Assembly (NCBI GenBank): GCA_030830965.1
Contig: JAURLX010000008.1
Coordinates: 1 to 36,413, forward strand
Direction of reading: 5' to 3'
Length of the DNA stretch: 36,413 nucleotides
DNA from: Verrucomicrobiota bacterium
GTDB taxonomy: Bacteria; Verrucomicrobiota; Verrucomicrobiia; Opitutales; UBA953
The notes beneath the pieces were generated by a model. That model was not told the DNA's origin. It searched no databases and saw only the letters and a list, made by a program, of their open reading frames with translations. This document shows, in pieces, positions 19,715-26,884 of this stretch. Every line of letters begins with the position of its first letter. The stretch's first letter is position 1. Position numbers and translations under genes: made by a program.

Positions 19715-20170
19715 ATGCGCCACTGGCTGATGAAATCCGAGCCCGACGAGTTCTCCTTCCAGGAGCTGAAGCGGCGCGGGCGAGAGCCGTGGACCGGCGT
19801 GAGGAACTACCAGGCTCGGAATTTCCTGCGCGCGTGCGCGGCGGGAGACATCGTCCTCTTCTACCATTCCAACTGCGCCGAGCCCGGCGTCGTCGGCCTC
19901 GCGTCCGTCTCCAAACCCGCGTGGCCCGACCCAACGCAGTTCGACCCCAAGTCCGACTACCACGACCCGAAGTCGAAGCGCGAGGATCCCCGCTGGAGCT
20001 GCGTCGAGGTGAGGCACCTCCGGGATTTCCCACGCGTCGTGACCTTATCGGACCTGCGGACGCATCCCGCCCTGCGCGGCATGCTGATCCTTCGTCCCGG
20101 CAACCGGCTGTCCGTCACGCCCGTCACCGCGGCGGAGGCGAAGGCCGTCGAATCGCTCGCCCGGCGCTGA
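19715..20170 (+). CDS. EVE domain-containing protein
   Basis: A 151-residue single-domain protein beginning HWLMKSEPDEFSFQEL. It has WTGVRNYQARNFLR, GDIVLFYHSNC, GVVGLASVSKPAWPDPTQFD and WSCVEVRHLRDFPRVVTL. These are the hallmarks of the EVE domain (bacterial relatives of human THYN1), a PUA-like fold that binds modified bases in DNA or RNA. In bacteria stand-alone EVE proteins have been proposed to act in RNA or DNA modification reading; the ligand here is unknown. No restriction or methylation gene is adjacent. It ends 1 bp before the stop of the convergent membrane-protein gene. Confidence 0.92.
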   Translation: MRHWLMKSEPDEFSFQELKRRGREPWTGVRNYQARNFLRACAAGDIVLFYHSNCAEPGVVGLASVSKPAWPDPTQFDPKSDYHDPKSKREDPRWSCVEVRHLRDFPRVVTLSDLRTHPALRGMLILRPGNRLSVTPVTAAEAKAVESLARR

Positions 20171-20171
20171 A

Positions 20172-20654
20172 TCAGGAGCCCCCGCCCGACCTGGACGCGT
20201 GGCTCGACTGGGAATGCGAGTGCCCCGGGGGATGGACGCGGGGCGAACGCTCCATCAGCCACCAGATCGCGGCGGCCATGGCCCCGGCGCTGGCGAAGCG
20301 CAACGCCATGACCGGGAACGAGGACGAGGCGACGGCCCAGCCCTCGCGAGTCCACTGGGTCGTGAACTCCATCACCAGGAAGATCATGGACCATTTCACG
20401 AACACCTGCCGGGTCCGCCGCGGCCGGGGGTCGGTGCGCAGCAGGAAGAGGCACAGGCCGAAGAATGGCAGCAGCAGGAACCAGCCGTTGGTCTGCATGT
20501 CGAGCAGCGTGCCGTCGAGGGCGGCCTGGAACGTGGTGCCCTTCTCGGTGTGGGCACGCAGCAGGAGCGCGAGCCCGACGGCGAAGGTCACCAGCTGGAG
20601 CTGCAGGAAGAGCTTGGCCTTGCGACGGAGCCTGAGGAATCGGAGGAGGCCCAT
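20172..20654 (-). CDS. Predicted four-helix membrane protein of unknown function
   Basis: I do not recognise this 160-residue protein. It starts with a basic segment (MGLLRFLRLRRKAK), then shows four hydrophobic stretches likely to span the membrane (about 15-35, 57-75, 83-100, 116-133). It ends in a Ser/His-rich tail, VHPPGHSHSQSSHASRSGGGS, which could bind metal or be a disordered linker. It is the last gene of the minus-strand run that starts with the transporter at 25652 and begins 41 bp after the MFS gene, so it may be cotranscribed with it. Confidence 0.7.
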   Translation of the reverse strand: MGLLRFLRLRRKAKLFLQLQLVTFAVGLALLLRAHTEKGTTFQAALDGTLLDMQTNGWFLLLPFFGLCLFLLRTDPRPRRTRQVFVKWSMIFLVMEFTTQWTREGWAVASSSFPVMALRFASAGAMAAAIWWLMERSPRVHPPGHSHSQSSHASRSGGGS

Positions 20655-20695
20655 GGCGGCGAGCGTGACGAACGGAGACCGGCGGGCAAGCCCAG

Positions 20696-21952
20696 TCAGA
20701 GGTCCGGATCCGGGGGAAGCAGGAGCGCCAGGAAGGCCGCGGGAAGGAAGAGAAACGACGCGTAGAGCAGCACCGAGCTGAAGTCGCCGACCTTGGCGAA
20801 GAGCCCGAAGAAGACCGTGCCCGCGGCGGCGAAAACACGCCCGATGTTGTAGCTGAAACCGGCGCCCGTCGTGCGCAGCAGCGTCGGGAAGAGCGGCGGC
20901 AGCGCCATCGTGAAGAGCCCGAACACGCCCTGGCAGAAACCGACCGCGGCGTAGAGCGCGAGCGTGACTTCAAGCCCCCACGGCCGGGCGAACGTGAGCG
21001 CCATCAGCGCGAAGTAGGCGAGGAAGAACGCGCCGAGCGTGCGCGCGTAACCGAACCGGCGCGCGGCCCAGCCGGAGGCGAAGTTGCCGAGCACCGAGGC
21101 CGCGATGACGCAGAACAGCGCCTTGGCCGTGACGGCCGCCTGGGCCGAGGGATCCGGGGCCACCTGGGGATGCGTGCGGATGAAGGCCTGCTGCCAGAAC
21201 ATGAAGCACCAGTGGCCGGTGAGGGAGATGGCGCAGAGTGCGGAGGCCAGCAGGGTGGTGCGCCGGCTGCCCGTCGCGAACAGGTCCGTGACGGGCGGCG
21301 TCACGCGCCGATCCTGGGCAGACTTCCATTCCTCCGTCTCGGGCACCTCCTTGCGGATCCAGAGGGTGACGAAGGCGGGCAGCACCCCGATGAGGAAGAC
21401 CCAGCGCGGCTCGTAGCCGGGCACGATCCTCAGCAGCTCCACGGAGAGGATGGCCGCCAGGATGCCGAAGTTCACGGCGCACTGGAGCACCGCCGCGATC
21501 CAGGGCCGCCACTTCTTCGGCCATGTCTCGGAAAGCAGGGAGGCGCCCACCGCCCATTCGCCGCCGATGCCCAGGGCGGCCAGGAAGCGGAAGATCATTA
21601 GGTGCCACCAGTTCTGGGCGAAGAACGACAGCCCGGTGAAGAGCGCGTAGGTCAGGATGGTGAGCACGAGAGCCCGGCTGCGGCCCAGCCGGTCGCCGAT
21701 GACGCCGAAGAAGGCGCCGCCGAGGGCCCAGCCGAGGAGGAAGGCCGCCTGGATGAGCGAGCCATAGCGGGCCACCGAGGGGTCTTGCTCCGGAACCACG
21801 AGCAGCTGGGCCACGAACACCGTGGCGACGAGGGTGTAGAGGTGCAGGTCCAGACCGTCGAAGAACCAGCCCAGCCAGGCCGCCAGGCCCGACTTACGCT
21901 GGTGCGAGGTCAGCTCGCTCAGCCTGGTCGCCTCGGCGGGAGCCTGCGTCAT
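20696..21952 (-). CDS. MFS transporter, sugar/aromatic acid:H+ symporter type
   Basis: A 418-residue major facilitator protein with about 12 hydrophobic segments. It has a WFFDGLDLHLY start of helix 1 (the D-G-x-D motif of acid:proton symporters), the loop 2-3 signature FGVIGDRLGRSRAL, GIGGEWAVGASLLSETWP in helix 5, and PTLLRTTGAGFSYNIGR in the second half. This pattern is that of transporters for small organic acids (benzoate, 4-hydroxybenzoate, sugar acids). It is a paralogue of the second transporter in this cluster (24375-25652), sharing the GGEWA and R-T/A-T-G-x-G-x-x-(Y/F)-N-x-GR motifs. It lies 17 bp after the ThuA-like gene. The substrate is unknown. Confidence 0.9.
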   Translation of the reverse strand: MTQAPAEATRLSELTSHQRKSGLAAWLGWFFDGLDLHLYTLVATVFVAQLLVVPEQDPSVARYGSLIQAAFLLGWALGGAFFGVIGDRLGRSRALVLTILTYALFTGLSFFAQNWWHLMIFRFLAALGIGGEWAVGASLLSETWPKKWRPWIAAVLQCAVNFGILAAILSVELLRIVPGYEPRWVFLIGVLPAFVTLWIRKEVPETEEWKSAQDRRVTPPVTDLFATGSRRTTLLASALCAISLTGHWCFMFWQQAFIRTHPQVAPDPSAQAAVTAKALFCVIAASVLGNFASGWAARRFGYARTLGAFFLAYFALMALTFARPWGLEVTLALYAAVGFCQGVFGLFTMALPPLFPTLLRTTGAGFSYNIGRVFAAAGTVFFGLFAKVGDFSSVLLYASFLFLPAAFLALLLPPDPDL

Positions 21953-21969
21953 CGGTCAACGGAGGCCGG

Positions 21970-22908
21970 TCACTTCTTGGCGGCGGCCTTCTTGACGGGG
22001 GCCTTGGCCTTGGGCGGGGCGGACGGGACGTAAGGCTGGTTGGTCATGGCGCCCGGAGCGACCTTCATGAGATTGGGCGAGAGGTCGGGCGCCTTGGCGT
22101 CGCCCAGAGCCCACTTGAGGCCGCCGGTGAGGATCTGGCGGAAGGTCGGGTTGGTCCAGACGTCTTCGCGGTGGCCCATGGCGGTATAGAACACCCTTCC
22201 CTTGCCCTCCTGACGGGCCCAGCAGTTGGGGAACGGCGGCCGCTTGTAGTCGTCGCCCTCCAGGGGCGGGTCGTTGAATACCGTCAGGACATGGATGTCA
22301 GGGCGGAAGTCCTTGAGCGTGTACCATTCCTCCATGAACGAGAAAGAGTCGCCGAGCCCGGCGAAGCCCGGGAACGAAGGGTCCACGATGCGGTTGACCC
22401 CGGCCTGCTGCTTGCCGTGGCGGATGAATTCGGCGCCCAGGAAGCAGACGTAGGGGTCGGCCCCATCGCCGTGATTGCGGAAACGCTCCGGACCTTTCTG
22501 CGACTCATTGTCGGTATGGAACGTGTCGGAGGCCGAGTGCGTGCCCACGAAGCCCTTGCCGCCCCGCACGAAGTCGAAGATCGCCTGCTTGCCCGCGGCG
22601 GTCATGGGAGGGTTCTTGTCGGTGCCGGGTTCGAGGAGGTTGCCCGTCGTGTAGAACATCAGGGCGTCGAACTGCGCGAGGTACTCGGGCGAGAACTTCG
22701 AGCCGTCCTTCGAGAAGACGAAGCTGATGCCGCCGGCCGCGCCGAGCTCGAGGAGCTGCTTCTCGGCGAAGCTGGGCTGGCCCTTCTTCCAAGAGATGAC
22801 CTCGTGCTCGTAGCCCGAGGACTTGGTGAAGAAGAGGACCTTGCGGGCCGGGGCGTCGGCGGCGAGCGCGACGGCGCCGACCGCGAGGAACAGGAGTCGG
22901 GAGATCAT
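21970..22908 (-). CDS. ThuA-like domain protein, exported
   Basis: A 312-residue protein with an N-terminal signal peptide (LLFLAVGAVALAADA) and a class I glutamine amidotransferase-like ThuA domain: RKVLFFTKSSGYEHE, FDALMFYTTGN, FVRGGKGFVGTHSASDTF, GRVFYTAMGHREDVWTNPTF. ThuA-type domains occur in trehalose utilisation loci and, with signal peptides, in many Planctomycetes and Verrucomicrobiota proteins linked to glycan or sugar degradation; the reaction is not established. The C-terminal 20 or so residues are a Pro-Lys-Ala tail (PPKAKAPVKKAAAKK). It follows the enolase-superfamily gene by 50 bp and precedes an MFS transporter by 17 bp. Confidence 0.88.
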   Translation of the reverse strand: MISRLLFLAVGAVALAADAPARKVLFFTKSSGYEHEVISWKKGQPSFAEKQLLELGAAGGISFVFSKDGSKFSPEYLAQFDALMFYTTGNLLEPGTDKNPPMTAAGKQAIFDFVRGGKGFVGTHSASDTFHTDNESQKGPERFRNHGDGADPYVCFLGAEFIRHGKQQAGVNRIVDPSFPGFAGLGDSFSFMEEWYTLKDFRPDIHVLTVFNDPPLEGDDYKRPPFPNCWARQEGKGRVFYTAMGHREDVWTNPTFRQILTGGLKWALGDAKAPDLSPNLMKVAPGAMTNQPYVPSAPPKAKAPVKKAAAKK

Positions 22909-22958
22909 GGGGAGAACCCATTCAGCCCCGGGGCGCCCGGACGGGCAAGCGCCTTCGT

Positions 22959-24371
22959 TCAGGCGGGGAAGCGACGCCGGGGCGCGGGCAACTCGCGCCG
23001 CACTTCCTCGAGACGCAGACCGAAGCCCGGACCCACGAGCGTGCCGCCGTCGACCATGCCGTCTCGCCGGCGGTAGAGCCCGGGATGGACCTCGGCCTCG
23101 GCGGAAGAGGCCTCCGGGTAGAACTGCATCGAATTCGTCTCCACGCCCGCGATCGTCGGGGCATGGGCGGCGAGGAGCAGGTGGGTCATCTGGGCCACCA
23201 TGGGGTTGGTGAGGTCCTGCACCATCAGGCTCATGCCGTGGGCGCGGGCCCAGCAGAGGCTGAGCAGAGCGCCCGTCTGCGTCTTGCAGGTCTTGAGGGC
23301 GACGCCGGTCCAGCCGAGCTCACGGCCGAGGCGCACCAGCCGCCAGTCGTGCGCGCTCTCGTCGAGGAACAGCGGCGTCCGCGCGCTGACGGTGCGCACG
23401 TCGATGGGATGGTCCTCGAGCTCGTAGGGGAAGGGCTGCTCGACGTAGCTGAGGCGAAGCCAGAGGTCGGGCAGCTCGGCCTTGACGCGGTCGAGGACGC
23501 CGTTGACGTAGGCGGGGTCGGTCACCGTGCAGTTGAAGTCGGCGGTGAACAGGCTGACGCCGAGCGGAATGCCGACCTCGGCGACCCTGCGCAGACGCTG
23601 GAAATCCCATTCCGCGTCGTCGCCGCGCAGCTTGACCTTGAGGGCCGTGAGGCCGTCGCGGCGGATCCAGGCGTCGAGGGACGACGGATAGCCGTCGTCG
23701 GGGCCCGCCCCGGCGGCTTCGGCTTCGGTGAGATGATCGAGCCCGCCGACGAGGTGCCAGGCCAGCAGGCGCGTCTCGGGCGCGGGACGGAAGAAGTCGG
23801 CCGGGTAGCGGCCGGCGAAGGAGACTTCGGGCGCGTCCGGGGCCGGCTGGAGGTAGGCCGAGAGGTCACGGTTCATCCACGGGGCGCGGTAGGTCAGGTA
23901 CGTGGGCGTGCGGTTGACCCGGCCGTAGGCGTCATGCAGCGCCAGGTCGAAGGCCGAGGCGCAGACCAGCGCGGCCAGCGTGGGCATGCGGACCCCGCGG
24001 GGCAGCGTCGCGTTGAAGGCCTCACGCAGCCTGGGCAGTACGGCCTCCAGGAAGTCATGTCCGATCTCCATCGCGTGACCCGAGCCGGGGAACTGCGCGT
24101 AGGCGTCGGTGAGCATGTCGCAGAACTCCTCGAGCGCGCGGCGTCTCGCCTCATAGGGCACCGTGGAGGAGGGCCAGACCCACTGGACCGAAAGCGGCGT
24201 CTCGCCCCAGCCCTCGGCGCGGGTCCCGTCCGCACGGGAGACCGTGAGGGCGACGCGGCAGCAGGAGACGGAGGTCACCGTCTCCGTGCCGAACTTGAGC
24301 GGTACGCGCGTGCGCACCGGCAGCGCGTGCCAGCGGACGGCCCTGATGCGCACGTCATGAGGGCCGGACAT
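22959..24371 (-). CDS. Enolase-superfamily enzyme (mandelate racemase/muconate lactonising type)
   Basis: A 470-residue member of the enolase superfamily, whose enzymes abstract a proton alpha to a carboxylate and often dehydrate sugar acids. It has the N-terminal capping domain, then the barrel with ALKVKL (K-x-K at 245-247), metal ligands in TADFN (D278), VEQPF (E311) and LDES (D337/E338), and GVALKTCKTQTG with K360/K363. The KxK plus second-Lys pattern fits the muconate-lactonising/dipeptide epimerase subgroup better than the His-Asp dyad of mandelate racemase. It is longer than usual (about 350-400), with an insertion around 185-235. It starts 3 bp after the transporter at 24375-25652 and likely shares its transcript. 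The substrate is unknown. Confidence 0.87.
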   Translation of the reverse strand: MSGPHDVRIRAVRWHALPVRTRVPLKFGTETVTSVSCCRVALTVSRADGTRAEGWGETPLSVQWVWPSSTVPYEARRRALEEFCDMLTDAYAQFPGSGHAMEIGHDFLEAVLPRLREAFNATLPRGVRMPTLAALVCASAFDLALHDAYGRVNRTPTYLTYRAPWMNRDLSAYLQPAPDAPEVSFAGRYPADFFRPAPETRLLAWHLVGGLDHLTEAEAAGAGPDDGYPSSLDAWIRRDGLTALKVKLRGDDAEWDFQRLRRVAEVGIPLGVSLFTADFNCTVTDPAYVNGVLDRVKAELPDLWLRLSYVEQPFPYELEDHPIDVRTVSARTPLFLDESAHDWRLVRLGRELGWTGVALKTCKTQTGALLSLCWARAHGMSLMVQDLTNPMVAQMTHLLLAAHAPTIAGVETNSMQFYPEASSAEAEVHPGLYRRRDGMVDGGTLVGPGFGLRLEEVRRELPAPRRRFPA

Positions 24372-24374
24372 CGG

Positions 24375-25652
24375 TCAGTCCTCCAGGGGACGGCCGCCGG
24401 TCTCGCGGGCGAGGAGCGGCGCCAGGATTCCAAGCAGGTAGACGAGGGTCACGGCGGCGGCGGCGCTCTGGTAGCCTCCGAGCCGCTCGACCAGGAATCC
24501 CGAGAACACCACGAAGGGGATCGCAACGATGCGGCCGGCGTTGAAGCAGATGCCCTGCCCCGTGGCCCGGATGCGGGTGGGGAACAGCTCGGGGAGGTAG
24601 AGCGGGAAGAAGCCGAAGAAGGCGGCGGTGGTGCCGCCGAGGAGGAGGATCTTCAGCATCATGAGGGCGCCCCACTCCGCGGGCGTCCGGTACAGCCAGA
24701 AGCAGGCGGCAAGCGCGAAGCAGCTCAACAGCTGGTACCCGCGGCGCCGGGGCAGCGGCGCGAGCAGGACCGGCGCGAGGAAGGTCCCGATGCAGGCACC
24801 GACCGAGAGGATGGCCATCGCATAGGCCTTGGCGCGGGGATTGCCCTCGCCCGCCAGTGACTCGACCCAGAGGCTCACCCACTGCACAGCCCCCCAGGTC
24901 CCGATGTTGACGATCGAGGTCAGCAGGATCGCCGCGAAAGCGGCCCCGCGGCGCTCGGGTCCGAAGACTTCGGCGATCTTGGAAGGGCCCCGGACGGCGG
25001 ACTCGGACCGCACGGCCTGCTTCCAGCGCTCCGATTCAGGCACGAAGAGCCGCACCAGCAGAGTGAGGATCGCCGGACTAGCCCCGATCAGGAAATGGAC
25101 CCTCCACGTCTCCGCCGTGGCGGGATAGAGCAGGCCCACGACCCCCACGAGGACGTAGCCGGCGTTGGCCGCCATGCCGATCGCCCCCGCCATCTTGGAA
25201 CGGTGGCGTTCGGGCCAGACCTCCATGACCAGGGCGACCCCGAGGGCCCATTCGCCCCCCATGCCGAGCGACGCGAAGAAGCGGAACACGAGGAAGTGCC
25301 ATGGCTCTTGGGCGAAGTAGCACAGTCCGCTGAACAGGGAGTAGAACAGGATGCTGAGCGACATCGCCCGGACACGGCCGATCCGGTCGCCAAGCCAGCC
25401 GAAGGCCGCGCCCCCGAGGGCCGCGCCGAGAAGGTAGGCGGAGGTGATCCAGCCCATCCAACCGCCCACCCAGCCCTTGGCGGCCTGGGCCCCCTGGCCG
25501 ACGACCTCGGGAGGCACCATGCTGTTGAGGGCAGGGCTGGCCAGCATGGGGAAGATGCCCTGCTCGAATCCATCCATCATCCAGCCAAGGAAGCCGGCCA
25601 GCAGGGTCATCTGCATGGCGCGCGTGACGGGAGATGGGGAGGACTCCTTCAT
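24375..25652 (-). CDS. MFS transporter, acid:H+ symporter type
   Basis: A 425-residue major facilitator protein, first gene of the minus-strand arm of the divergent cluster. It shows FLGWMMDGFEQGIF, FGWLGDRIGRVRAM, GMGGEWALGVALVMEVWPERHR, PESERWKQA after helix 6, and ELFPTRIRATGQGICFNAGR. It resembles sialic acid/sugar-acid and aromatic-acid symporters and is related to the second transporter at 20696-21952. The ATG at 25652 is preceded by AAGGTG about 5 nt away; a longer open frame upstream runs through the divergent aldolase gene and is spurious. The enolase-superfamily gene follows after 3 bp, which links this transporter to that enzyme's substrate. Confidence 0.92.
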   Translation of the reverse strand: MKESSPSPVTRAMQMTLLAGFLGWMMDGFEQGIFPMLASPALNSMVPPEVVGQGAQAAKGWVGGWMGWITSAYLLGAALGGAAFGWLGDRIGRVRAMSLSILFYSLFSGLCYFAQEPWHFLVFRFFASLGMGGEWALGVALVMEVWPERHRSKMAGAIGMAANAGYVLVGVVGLLYPATAETWRVHFLIGASPAILTLLVRLFVPESERWKQAVRSESAVRGPSKIAEVFGPERRGAAFAAILLTSIVNIGTWGAVQWVSLWVESLAGEGNPRAKAYAMAILSVGACIGTFLAPVLLAPLPRRRGYQLLSCFALAACFWLYRTPAEWGALMMLKILLLGGTTAAFFGFFPLYLPELFPTRIRATGQGICFNAGRIVAIPFVVFSGFLVERLGGYQSAAAAVTLVYLLGILAPLLARETGGRPLED

Positions 25653-25757
25653 GTGGCACCTTCTGCACCTAAACTCATGATGAGACAAGGAGCGTTTTGG
25701 CCGGGCGCTGCGAAACGACTTGGACTCCCGCCGTCCGCTCTGCAACTTTTGCGGGCG
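25653..25757. promoter_or_regulatory. Divergent promoter region with a candidate operator
   Basis: This 105-bp spacer separates the two arms of the catabolic-looking cluster and must carry both promoters. It contains CTCAT-G-ATGAG at 25674-25684, an 11-bp palindrome with a single-base centre, placed near the middle-left of the spacer. A site of this form would suit a dimeric repressor such as a GntR-type regulator. No regulator gene lies in the cluster, and no clear -35/-10 pair was assigned. Confidence 0.3.
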
Positions 25758-26882
25758 ATGGAAAGTCCCGTCACGAGGCCGGAGGAGCTGAAGCCGCACA
25801 CACCGTGGTGCGACACCGTCTGGGCCTGGACCTCGGAGGAGTCCATGGCCGACCACCGGACGCGCTCGCGGCTCTGCGCGGCCGCCCTCCTGCCCTTCCG
25901 CGACCGACGGCCCGACTGGGACGGCTTCGTCGCCGCCCTGGCCTGGAGCTACGCCGCGGCCGAGCGGCACGGCGTCGAGCTCGTGCCTGTCCTGAACGCC
26001 GACACCGGCTACATCTTCGATCTCGACGAAGGGCTCTACGCCGAAGTCCTCCGACGGTTCCGCGCCGCCTTCCCCGGCCGGAAGTTCGTCGCAGGCGTGA
26101 CCGCGCGCGGAGCCGGGGAGGACGGCGAGTTCCGGGCGGAGCGCTACCGGCCGCTCATGGACATCGTACAGGCTCATGAGAACTGTGAGGTCATGATCAT
26201 GACCTCCAAGGGCCTGAACTCCCTCGACCCCGAACGGCGCCGCGACGGCTACTACCGCATCGCCGAGTGGCTCGTCCGGCCCGGCATCGTGCACGCCCTC
26301 GAGCCCTCCTTCGTGCCGTGGGCCACACCCTACGGCCCCTGGCTCCTGTGGCAGCTGGCCACCCACCCGAAGTTCGTCGGCGGCAAGATCAGCACCCTCG
26401 ATGAACCGCACTTCCTCTACTGGTCGGCGATGTGCCGCGACCTCCGCCCGGACTTCCAGCCCCACAGCGGGGACGACTTCGGCATCGCGACCGCCGTCAA
26501 ACTTGGCCGCCCCCTGCTCATCGGAGCCGCCAGCAGCGCCGCCCCGCTGATCTGCGCGGCCAAGGACATGTGGCTGCATGACGACGTCCCGGGCAAGCGG
26601 GCCGTGACCGGCCGAGGCCCGGGCCATTTCGACACCCGGGTCTACAAGCTGCTCGAGGCCCTGCAGTCGCTCGAAGACCAGGTGTTCCGCCTGGACGCCC
26701 GCGGCAGCGCGGCCGCCTACAAGCACAGCACCGCCCACGTCCTGCACGCCCTCGGCGTCATCGCCGCACCCGAAGCGCATCCGGACTGCAGGGACCTGCG
26801 CGGCGACGACGAGGCGGCGCGGATGACCGAGGCCCTCCTCCGTGCGCGACGCGTCGCCGAGCGTCTGGGCATCCGACTTTGA
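25758..26882 (+). CDS. Dihydrodipicolinate synthase/N-acetylneuraminate lyase-family aldolase
   Basis: A 374-residue TIM-barrel protein of the DapA/NAL class I aldolase group. Features include LCAAALLPFRD with DWDGFVAALAWSYAAAERHGVELVPVLNADTGY, FVAGVTARG, a cluster CEVMIMTSKGLNSLD, and HPKFVGGKIST with the likely Schiff-base lysine K210. Members split 2-keto-3-deoxy sugar acids or condense pyruvate with an aldehyde. It is longer than the canonical 290-300 residues and diverges from true DapA, so a lysine-biosynthesis role is unlikely. It diverges from the MFS/enolase-superfamily operon and is followed after 2 bp by the OYE-type oxidoreductase. No Shine-Dalgarno is seen. The substrate is unknown. 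Confidence 0.85.
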   Translation: MESPVTRPEELKPHTPWCDTVWAWTSEESMADHRTRSRLCAAALLPFRDRRPDWDGFVAALAWSYAAAERHGVELVPVLNADTGYIFDLDEGLYAEVLRRFRAAFPGRKFVAGVTARGAGEDGEFRAERYRPLMDIVQAHENCEVMIMTSKGLNSLDPERRRDGYYRIAEWLVRPGIVHALEPSFVPWATPYGPWLLWQLATHPKFVGGKISTLDEPHFLYWSAMCRDLRPDFQPHSGDDFGIATAVKLGRPLLIGAASSAAPLICAAKDMWLHDDVPGKRAVTGRGPGHFDTRVYKLLEALQSLEDQVFRLDARGSAAAYKHSTAHVLHALGVIAAPEAHPDCRDLRGDDEAARMTEALLRARRVAERLGIRL

Positions 26883-26884
26883 CC

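Noticed and set aside
25653-26780. Long upstream extension of the MFS transporter at 24375-25652
   Set aside because: It is antisense to the aldolase gene; the true transporter start at 25652 has a Shine-Dalgarno-like element and a normal N-terminus.
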